NCBI RefSeq assembly: GCF_001632745.1
Contig: NZ_LQRT01000046.1
Span: forward strand, 248,001-312,000
From: Aquimarina aggregata
Lineage (GTDB): Bacteria; Bacteroidota; Bacteroidia; Flavobacteriales; Flavobacteriaceae
Length of the DNA stretch: 64,000 nucleotides
Reading direction: 5' to 3'
A model generated the notes under the pieces. It made no database searches, had not been told where the DNA came from, and saw only the letters and a list, made by a program, of their open reading frames with translations. Shown one piece after another: positions 26,410-34,198 of this stretch. The translations under genes and the position numbers were made by a program. Every line of letters begins with the position of its first letter. The first letter of the stretch is position 1.

Positions 26410-26439
26410 TAGGAGCGAGTAAGGATTTACCCGCTCCTA
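26410..26439. terminator. Bidirectional terminator
   Basis: TAGGAGCG (26410-26417) pairs with CGCTCCTA (26432-26439), extended by GTAA/TTAC inside after one mismatch. It lies between the convergent serine hydrolase and PL6 lyase genes and is the most GC-rich stem nearby. Confidence 0.8.
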
Positions 26440-26452
26440 TATAGCTTAATTC

Positions 26453-29400
26453 TTATTGTTTTACAACTTTTTTAGATCCTAACAGTTTGCCATTTGCACC
26501 TATAACCTGTAATATATACATACCTCTAGGTAGCTCTTGCGACAAATCTAAAGTAATGTTATTGTTATTTTGTAATTCTTTGTTTTCAGTTATTATACCT
26601 CCTAAAAGGTTAATTAAACGAACGCTAGAAACCGATGAAGATTCTTTGGATGATAAAGTAACTTGAAGCTGATCACTAAATGGATTTGGGTAATACGAAA
26701 AACCAACTGTTTTATCAAGCGATAAAGATCTAGATTGACCTCCTGCACAAAAAACTTCGAATTCTTCTATTGAAACCCATGGACCTGAATATCCAGAAGC
26801 GCCAGTTACTGTTAATTTAATAAATCGTGCTTCTTTAGCTGTAAAATCTCTTGTTATAATCGACCCTCCCTGGGTATTATTTCGAGCATCTGTAAGTGTT
26901 GAGAATCCAGAATTGGATGAGTCCAAAGAGCCTTCAACCAAAAACTGATACGCTCTATTTTTATATGGATGCACTTGTATTTTATCGATACTATAAACGT
27001 CTCCTAAATCAATAACCACGGATTGCGAATAGCTATTAGCAGACCAGCGATTAGAGGTATTACCATCAAACAGATTACTCGCGGGATGTGTAGATTGTTC
27101 ATCACTAATACTAACAATAGTAGTATTTGCCGCTAAGTTAGCTCCTAAGGTACAGTTTGAACCTGGAGGTGATGTATCTAGAGTAAAATCAATCCAGTTG
27201 ATATTCCATCCTCCTCCTGTGGCCAATACCCTTAGAGTTTGATCTCCTGAACCTAAAGTAACCGTAGCAGAAACTGTCTTCCAAATTTGCCAACCATTTG
27301 TTGTTGGAGTACTTACAGTGGTTAGTATCGTATTTCCATTACGTAATTGAAAATTCATAGTATTCGATAAAGAAGCTACCCTAAAAGAAACATCGTACGT
27401 CCCAGCAGTAGCTACATTTACGGTGTAATCCATATAGTCATTGGTGTCAATATATCCTACATTGAGTCCTCCGCCAGTATCCCCTGTATTTTCAGTTTGA
27501 ATCCCATTTTGTAGCGAAAAGTCTTCTGCTTCAATTTTACCCGGTATAGCTAAAGCCGGACTTGGTACCGAAGAAATCATTAATGATGTAGTATCACTAA
27601 AATTACCATCGGTAGTGGTAACAGTAATAGTAACCGACCCTGCCGATAATGCTGTTACTACCCCATTAGAACCAACTGTTGCAATAGCCGTATTGCTACT
27701 CATATAACTAACACTTTTATTACTGGCGTCAGCTGGACTTACAGTAGCTGATAATTGTTGTGTTTCTCCCACTACAAGTTCTGAGTTTGGTGGATTTAAT
27801 GTAACCCCAGTAACGGGTATTACTGCAGGTCCACCATCATTACCAAAAACCCTGAATTCGGTTAAACTTACCCATGAACCTGTATAACCAGAAGCTCCAG
27901 TAACTGTTACTTTTACAAAACGTGCGTTTACTGTTGAAAAATCATCTATAATAGGGCTAGTTGCTGTTCCCGGTGTGGTATTTGAACTTCGGTCAACTAT
28001 TTGCGAATACGTTCCGTTTTCTGCTGTTGCTGTTTCAATAACATATTGATAAGCTCTGTCATTATAACAAACTAATTCTGTTCTCTCTATATTGAAAGCA
28101 GCTCCTAAATCCACAGTAAAAGATTTTGGAAAACCAGATACTGACCATCTTGACGTCGTAGATCCATCTACCAAATTTGCTGGTACATTTGCTCCATCTG
28201 CATTACCGGTAGCACTTACGTTTTTATTAAGTGCTAAATTAGTTCCTGTTGAAGGTGCCTTAACCGTTATAGTCATCGTATCTGTGAATCCTCCATCTAC
28301 GGTAGTTATTTTGATCGTAGCACTACCTTGACTCACAGCTGTTACCAAACCATCAGAATTAACCGTCGCTATTGCTGTATTACTACTTTCATAACTTACA
28401 CTTTGATCTGTAGCATTATTAGGAATTAATGACGGGGATAATTGTTGTGATCCTCCAACACTTATTGATGCGGTAGAAGGGCTCAATGTTACTCCTGTAA
28501 CAGGAACATTGACAATGACTGCCGCTTGTGTGATACTAATAGTTCTTGTTAACCCACCTCCAGATACTGTAACGGTTCCTGATCGATCTGAATTACTTGT
28601 GTTTTCTGATACAGATATTGTAATACTTCCGTTGTTGGAACCTGTAAGTGGACTTACACTAATCCAAGTACTGGAATCAGAAACAGTCCAATTTACATTT
28701 GATGATATCGTAGCTGTTTTACTACTAGCAGACGCTGTAAATTGAGCTACAGCAGAAATGGATAATGTTTCTGAACTATTTGAGCATGTATTTATCGATG
28801 CTCCTGTAGCATTTAAAAAACATGCTCCAACATCTGTACCCACTTGATTATTTGTAAATGGAGTAAATACAACACTTCCGCTTCCTCCAGAAACTTCATG
28901 TGCACCAACATCCATATTGTTATTTGGACGTGAACGCCCTTCAATATCAAAATTTACTGTTGTACTATAATCACTTCCTGCTGCATTTGCTGCAGGTCCT
29001 GAGCTACTCGGTTTAAACGTTTCTCCATTGGCAGAAAAATTAGCATTTGCACTTGTGATTCCTGCATTTGAAATACCAATTGTGCTTCCCCCTGCTATAT
29101 TGCCCACATATTGCATCCCTTGACCTGTACCCGAAATATCACCTGTAACAATATTGGATTGTGTTGTATAGATAGCATTATATGCCAATACACCTCTTGG
29201 ATCATAACTTGATCTATCATTATAAAAAATAGGTGAATCAGAATTATAAATTGTATTAAAGGCTACAACAATATCATCTACTTTTTGATATCCATTACTT
29301 GTTCCTCCTGTTGTAGCAGAACCACCAACTAACGTAATTGGATTATTCCATTTATCTCCTGTACTAATTACATCTTGTATATAATTATTAGTAATTACAT

Positions 29401-30289
29401 GAAAACTATCTGAAATACGTATTCCTCCCGTTCCTTCGACATTTTCTCCTAAAAAGAAATTACCGTCTACCGTTGCACGTGCTCCATGACGCAATACTAA
29501 GGAACCTCTACATCTTCTAAAAGTATTATTCTTGTATGTATTGCCTGCACTTTTATTTGTTATTATTTCGTTTTCACCATCTGCTTTAAAAAAATAATTA
29601 CCCTCTACTGTGGTACTTGCACTTTTATTTTGAAATTCACTAGTTCCTACTCTTATGGTTTCACTATCTCCTGCATGAGTAGTTCCCGATGGTCTTTTAA
29701 CATAATTATAGAAATAATTATTTCTTATCATATGCCCAACTGGATTTAGGTCATTATACTCCAACTCGACTAGTACTAAGGCTCCTGGACTATTTTTATT
29801 TAAAAAAGAACAACTTTCTACAGTATTGTTTGTCCCATATAATACGATCCATCTATGTTTTGCTGTTCCGTCTGGAGTTAAATTATTGAAAGCACAATTT
29901 CTTATTGTAGAATTGTTGGCATATACACTACCTTTTCTAAATTGTACATGATTATTCGTCCCCGTTCCTTCTTTCCAGTAAAACCCTTCAATGATTACAA
30001 AATCTCCAGAGATATTCATAGTAGTTTCACCAGTAAAAATAACCCCTCCTGGTGTCTCTGCCTTTAAAATAATTGGGTTTGAAGATGTGCCATTAGCAGT
30101 AAAGCTTATTCGTTGATCAGCACTGTATGTCCCATTGGTCCATGTTACCACATCACCTGGTGAAAGATTAAGATTATTAAATTGACTTGCAGAACTTACA
30201 GTAAAGTCTGCCCCAAAAATATTTCCGAAAGAAAGAAAAGCTACCACAAGCAAAAACATTTTAAAAAAAGCTTTGCTCGTTTCCATCAT
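26453..30289 (-). CDS. Multidomain PL6 polysaccharide lyase with T9SS sorting domain (probable alginate lyase)
   Basis: I take the ATG at 30289 (MMETSKAFFKMFLLVVAFLS) because it begins the signal peptide; a frame open to 30367 would add 26 non-signal residues. The 1278-residue protein holds a PL6 beta-helix lyase (about 30-465), a BACON-type domain (515-590), a bacterial Ig domain (595-678), an F5/8 C-type (CBM32-like) domain (683-815), a second Ig (824-905), a CBM6-like domain (915-1037), a second F5/8 C-type domain (1048-1180) and a T9SS type A tail (1198-1278, with YYPNPFSDQL). Catalytic Lys246 (TNKSAGNTY) and Arg267 (LVLRHGAR) are present. PL6 enzymes cleave alginate or dermatan; alginate is likelier in a marine flavobacterium. 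No other alginate genes are adjacent. Confidence 0.85.
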   Translation of the reverse strand: MMETSKAFFKMFLLVVAFLSFGNIFGADFTVSSASQFNNLNLSPGDVVTWTNGTYSADQRISFTANGTSSNPIILKAETPGGVIFTGETTMNISGDFVIIEGFYWKEGTGTNNHVQFRKGSVYANNSTIRNCAFNNLTPDGTAKHRWIVLYGTNNTVESCSFLNKNSPGALVLVELEYNDLNPVGHMIRNNYFYNYVKRPSGTTHAGDSETIRVGTSEFQNKSASTTVEGNYFFKADGENEIITNKSAGNTYKNNTFRRCRGSLVLRHGARATVDGNFFLGENVEGTGGIRISDSFHVITNNYIQDVISTGDKWNNPITLVGGSATTGGTSNGYQKVDDIVVAFNTIYNSDSPIFYNDRSSYDPRGVLAYNAIYTTQSNIVTGDISGTGQGMQYVGNIAGGSTIGISNAGITSANANFSANGETFKPSSSGPAANAAGSDYSTTVNFDIEGRSRPNNNMDVGAHEVSGGSGSVVFTPFTNNQVGTDVGACFLNATGASINTCSNSSETLSISAVAQFTASASSKTATISSNVNWTVSDSSTWISVSPLTGSNNGSITISVSENTSNSDRSGTVTVSGGGLTRTISITQAAVIVNVPVTGVTLSPSTASISVGGSQQLSPSLIPNNATDQSVSYESSNTAIATVNSDGLVTAVSQGSATIKITTVDGGFTDTMTITVKAPSTGTNLALNKNVSATGNADGANVPANLVDGSTTSRWSVSGFPKSFTVDLGAAFNIERTELVCYNDRAYQYVIETATAENGTYSQIVDRSSNTTPGTATSPIIDDFSTVNARFVKVTVTGASGYTGSWVSLTEFRVFGNDGGPAVIPVTGVTLNPPNSELVVGETQQLSATVSPADASNKSVSYMSSNTAIATVGSNGVVTALSAGSVTITVTTTDGNFSDTTSLMISSVPSPALAIPGKIEAEDFSLQNGIQTENTGDTGGGLNVGYIDTNDYMDYTVNVATAGTYDVSFRVASLSNTMNFQLRNGNTILTTVSTPTTNGWQIWKTVSATVTLGSGDQTLRVLATGGGWNINWIDFTLDTSPPGSNCTLGANLAANTTIVSISDEQSTHPASNLFDGNTSNRWSANSYSQSVVIDLGDVYSIDKIQVHPYKNRAYQFLVEGSLDSSNSGFSTLTDARNNTQGGSIITRDFTAKEARFIKLTVTGASGYSGPWVSIEEFEVFCAGGQSRSLSLDKTVGFSYYPNPFSDQLQVTLSSKESSSVSSVRLINLLGGIITENKELQNNNNITLDLSQELPRGMYILQVIGANGKLLGSKKVVKQ

Positions 30290-30748
30290 TATTAAATTAG
30301 AGTTACTAATTTTTTGTTGCCAAATAGATTCATTAAAAATGAATGTTTTGTGTTGTAATTGTTCCATTTTAAGATTTTAGTGTTTGTGTTTAAATTGGTC
30401 AACCAATTATTAAATTCACAATATACTACTTTTATAATAAACCACTTACACATTCATAAATATTTATGTTAATAAACTAAAGAGTTTTTATTTAATTATG
30501 ATTTCAGGTTTAAAAGAGCCAATACTCTTACCTATTTTGTAAGGTTCAAACACTTTTTAATTACTCCTTTAATTTTACACTGTTCGCGATTTTAAAAATT
30601 TCTTTTCTCAGTAAAACTGAAATTCTATTTCTACTACGGTCAAATTTTAATACGTTTATATACTGTTTTCTCTTTCATAAAACTATTTTTACTTCTAAGT
30701 TTTAACTCTTATTCACAATCTTAGATTAACGATAATTCTAGTATAACA
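30290..30748. promoter_or_regulatory. Divergent regulatory region with TGGT/ACCA dyad before PL6 gene
   Basis: These 459 bases separate the PL6 lyase from the GNAT-NTF2 gene. At 30393-30408 AATTGGT and ACCAATT flank the central CA, giving TGGT-NN-ACCA, the core form of FadR/GntR-type operators. It lies about 105 bases upstream of the lyase start, a fitting place for a substrate-responsive regulator. No second copy or further gene was seen. Confidence 0.45.
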
Positions 30749-31669
30749 ATGGTTTCAAAAACGATATTAACAACTAGCAGACTTTCTCTTCGAGAATTTG
30801 ATATAAATGATGCTTCTTTTATTTTGGAACTACTAAATTCTCCTAATTGGTTACGATTTATTGGAGATAAGGGAGTTAAGACTATCGAGGACGCTAAAAA
30901 CTACCTCAAAAATGGTCCTATACAAAGTTACCTGAACAACGGATTTGGACTTTGGTTAGTTGAATTAAAAGGTACAAATACTCCTATAGGTATGTGTGGG
31001 TTAGTGAATCGAGAAATATTGGATAATATTGATATTGGTTTTGCTATGCTCCCTAATTATATGGGATTAGGTTATGGTTTTGAAATAGCTTATGCCACAT
31101 TACATTATGCAAAAAGTAATTTAAAGATTCCAAAAATTATCGCTATTACTGATACTAATAACATCGCATCTATAAAACTTTTAACCAAAATTGGTCTTCG
31201 ATTTGATAAAACTCTAAATCTACCAGAAGGTGATAGTCTTCTTGTTTTTTCACCGCCAAAATATAATAATGATCTAAGTAAAATCGACAAATTAACTACA
31301 TCTTTTTTTAGTCTTTTCTCAAATATTAATGGGCAAATTCCAAATGTAAAAAAGGTTAAGGATTTGTTTATTACACAAGGAATATTAATAAATAACTCAA
31401 ATGAATCTCAAGAAATCTATAACCTAGAAGATTTCATAATTCCAAGAGAAGAGATATTAACTAATGGAACACTTGTAGATTTTAATGAATTTGAAATTTC
31501 ATATACAACCGAAGTATTTGATACGATAGCGCACCGCTTCAGTCTTTATCAAAAATCTGGAAAGTCAAACGGAATTCCTTTTGAGTCTAAAGGTATGAAG
31601 ACTATACAATTTGTCAAGATAAATCAAAACTGGAAAATATCCTCAGTAGTTTGGAGTGATCAAACATAA
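30749..31669 (+). CDS. GNAT acetyltransferase fused to an NTF2-like domain
   Basis: The 306-residue protein has a RimJ/RimL-type GNAT domain in residues about 1-170: TTSRLSLREFDINDASFILE, acetyl-CoA loop LPNYMGLGYGFEIAYATLHY, then NIASIKLLTKIGLRF. A second domain of about 130 residues has the NTF2/DUF4440 pattern, ending QFVKINQNWKISSVVWSD. The two are in one uninterrupted frame with a short linker (PPKYNNDLSKIDK). The fusion suggests acylation of a small molecule that the second domain binds or modifies, which is inference. It is divergent from the PL6 gene and has its own terminator. Confidence 0.8.
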   Translation: MVSKTILTTSRLSLREFDINDASFILELLNSPNWLRFIGDKGVKTIEDAKNYLKNGPIQSYLNNGFGLWLVELKGTNTPIGMCGLVNREILDNIDIGFAMLPNYMGLGYGFEIAYATLHYAKSNLKIPKIIAITDTNNIASIKLLTKIGLRFDKTLNLPEGDSLLVFSPPKYNNDLSKIDKLTTSFFSLFSNINGQIPNVKKVKDLFITQGILINNSNESQEIYNLEDFIIPREEILTNGTLVDFNEFEISYTTEVFDTIAHRFSLYQKSGKSNGIPFESKGMKTIQFVKINQNWKISSVVWSDQT

Positions 31670-31684
31670 CCACGAGAAATAGAA

Positions 31685-31714
31685 ACAGCTACTAATTATG
31701 AAATTAGTAGCTGT
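31685..31714. terminator. Bidirectional terminator after the GNAT fusion
   Basis: ACAGCTACTAATT (31685-31697) pairs perfectly with AATTAGTAGCTGT (31702-31714) over a 4-base loop. It serves both this gene and the convergent metallophosphoesterase. Confidence 0.8.
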
Positions 31715-31743
31715 CTTATTCTAATGATTAAAAATTACAATTT

Positions 31744-34020
31744 CTATCTTTTCAAAAGTCTTTTGGTCTTTATTGTTTTTCCATTTTCATCATTAATCTT
31801 TAACATGTATATGCCTGATTGACTAATATTAGGATTCAATTTTATATGGTCATTTTGTGATATCGGCAAGATGCTTTCTTTAAAGATCAAACTCCCACTA
31901 ACGTCATATATAATAACTGTATATTTTTTATCAGTTCTTAGTAAAGGCAAATCTATACTTATAATGCTATCAAAAGGGTTTGGATGTATTCTAAATGTTG
32001 TGATAGTTTCTTTTAAGGAAGGAGGAAAAAACATTCCATTTGTATTTTTACCTGTATTTCTTGTTGTACCGCAAGCGCCTAGTAATTTCCAATCAGATGG
32101 AATACGTTCGAATAAATTACCTTGATAAGTAACTTTATCACCTTCTACATAGTTTACACCACTTTGCCAAGGTGCTATTCCTGCACAAATATCAGGAGGT
32201 GTATTACCATCTGTGGTATAGTTTACCAGTAACCTTGCTGCTTTACTTGCTCCTCCTTCATATGAATCTGCGACTCTTTTTGCTGATGTACTTGTGAGAC
32301 TTACCCCTTTTCCTCTTACAATAAAACTTGCATTATTACCAGATGTCCATCCACTTTTGTTTACCAAGCTTTGCACCATAGTCTTCAAATTAGGTGAACG
32401 CTGACGGCTTCCGCTTTGATTACTAGTCCAAGATTGTGGTCTCCATGTAACCTTGCTTGAAAAAGTTGTTCTTCCTGATACGTTATTAGATGAGGAAAAT
32501 GATGGTGAGTTACTACTATTATGTAATGCAATCTCTAACTCTGCATTACTACTATTACTTTCATCTGCAGTAAACTGAAGATACGCACTCGTAATTGTAG
32601 CATTTTTTGGTAATCCTAAAGATTGAAAACGTAACCCTACTACCTGATAACTCGTATTACTTGAGTCATAAACTAGTTCTAAATCACTGCTATTAGTATA
32701 CAAACTTCCATCTTTTTCTTCCTCTACATCATCATTACCATTACTAATGGCTACTTCTATACTTCCATTATCTGGGTTTGGATCCACAATGGTTCCTTTG
32801 TTGATAGTGACTACGCTTCCGTTAGACGGTCTCCAAATATCTAAATTAGCAGGTATTGCAAATACATTATTATTTGAAACTGATCCAACCTGAGAAGCAT
32901 TATCAACCTTTATTGTTCTTGCTTCGATCTTGCTTTCGCTAACAAAAATCCATTTAAATTGATTAAATCTAGAAGAATTCCGTGTCCAACTTTTATTATC
33001 ATTATTTGATCGTAGTGGTGCTCCCCAACAACCTTCTCCGACGTATACTGTACCGTTCTCATTATCTCTTTTAAAGCCTTCATCATTTCCTGAACTTGTA
33101 GATGGACGAAGAGGCCAGGTTGTTTTTACAGTATGTGCATCACACTCTACTACAAGTTTTACTCCTTTATCATAAAAAAGACGTGCCCAATTACTATACT
33201 GGCTATTTCCTTCTCTTTTAGAAGATACATGTGGACGCATTGGTTTATGGTACTGTGCCATTTTCCAAACTGTATTTGTATTAGCATTTAAATCATTACG
33301 TAACCATGTTGTTTGACTTCCTGAAATAGAAATCTCTGTATTAAGTGTATATGTTCTAACTAGGTTTCTACCAAAAGTAATTGCATAATACACACTTGAT
33401 GATGGTACATCAAATAAATTATAAATACTATTATTACTATCTTCATGATTTCCCCTTGCCGCTATGATCGGAAACATTCTTCCATCGCTAGCAATTGTTA
33501 ATTGCCAGTCGTTAAACCACGTTCTCCATTCTGAACTACTATCACCATTAGTCATATCACCACCAAATAATACAGCATGTGGTTTCAATTTTGCTACTAA
33601 ACTATTTGCATTACGCCTTGGAGTTCTATTATTTCTAGAATCCCCTCCCGCAATAAAAGATAATCTTCTATTATCTGAAGGTGCAGTTTTAAACCAAAAA
33701 CGACTACTTGTACCTTGACTATCTCTTATGACAAAATAGTACGCTGTATTTGGAGTCAATCCTGTAAGCCTTGCAAAAGTATTATTCATACTTTTATAAG
33801 AAACGGTTCTGCTTGGTGCTTTTGAATTTGGATAATTTCTATAATTTGTGCCATAATCTGTTGTGCCATAATACACGACTGGATTACTGCCAGATGTTTG
33901 GTCCCATCCTATTACTATCGAAGTTGCAGGATTTCCTCGTAATGTTAATCGATATTTACCATTAGAAGCCTGAGTTTGCAATCCTATAAGAATTGCAAAC
34001 AGAAAGTAGAGTTTTTTCAT
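31744..34020 (-). CDS. Secreted Fn3-metallophosphoesterase with CBM5/12-like domain and T9SS tail
   Basis: The 758-residue exported protein has a signal peptide (MKKLYFLFAILIGLQTQAS), a purple-acid-phosphatase-type Fn3 domain (about 20-112), a calcineurin-fold domain (115-385), a DNRLRE-like beta domain (about 420-600), a chitin-binding-type (CBM5/12-like) segment (CAGIAPWQSGVNYVEGDKVT, about 610-650) and a T9SS type A tail. Metal motifs GGDSR, GGDMT and ARGNHE are intact. The usual last motif GHxH is ECDAH, so one ligand may be replaced by Asp. Substrate is unknown. It is a close paralog of the gene 178 bases upstream. Confidence 0.83.
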   Translation of the reverse strand: MKKLYFLFAILIGLQTQASNGKYRLTLRGNPATSIVIGWDQTSGSNPVVYYGTTDYGTNYRNYPNSKAPSRTVSYKSMNNTFARLTGLTPNTAYYFVIRDSQGTSSRFWFKTAPSDNRRLSFIAGGDSRNNRTPRRNANSLVAKLKPHAVLFGGDMTNGDSSSEWRTWFNDWQLTIASDGRMFPIIAARGNHEDSNNSIYNLFDVPSSSVYYAITFGRNLVRTYTLNTEISISGSQTTWLRNDLNANTNTVWKMAQYHKPMRPHVSSKREGNSQYSNWARLFYDKGVKLVVECDAHTVKTTWPLRPSTSSGNDEGFKRDNENGTVYVGEGCWGAPLRSNNDNKSWTRNSSRFNQFKWIFVSESKIEARTIKVDNASQVGSVSNNNVFAIPANLDIWRPSNGSVVTINKGTIVDPNPDNGSIEVAISNGNDDVEEEKDGSLYTNSSDLELVYDSSNTSYQVVGLRFQSLGLPKNATITSAYLQFTADESNSSNAELEIALHNSSNSPSFSSSNNVSGRTTFSSKVTWRPQSWTSNQSGSRQRSPNLKTMVQSLVNKSGWTSGNNASFIVRGKGVSLTSTSAKRVADSYEGGASKAARLLVNYTTDGNTPPDICAGIAPWQSGVNYVEGDKVTYQGNLFERIPSDWKLLGACGTTRNTGKNTNGMFFPPSLKETITTFRIHPNPFDSIISIDLPLLRTDKKYTVIIYDVSGSLIFKESILPISQNDHIKLNPNISQSGIYMLKINDENGKTIKTKRLLKR

Positions 34021-34198
34021 TTTTAAGAGTTAAGGTTAGTGACATCGAAGATAATGATACTTTGTTAAAAAGTTGTTTTACACTTATTAATTTATCTTAA
34101 ATTTAATTTAAATATAAAGAACCCTAAAAAACTCTTAACCCTTTGTTTATATAAGGAGATCGAAATGGCCGCCTTTACTTTTTTTTACTTATAACACA

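Noticed and set aside
28092..28745. Two plus-strand frames inside the PL6 lyase
   Set aside because: They are antisense to clear Ig, F5/8 C and BACON-type domains and have only repetitive composition.
30290..30367. Longer N-terminus for the PL6 lyase
   Set aside because: It would put 26 non-signal residues before an evident signal peptide starting at 30289.
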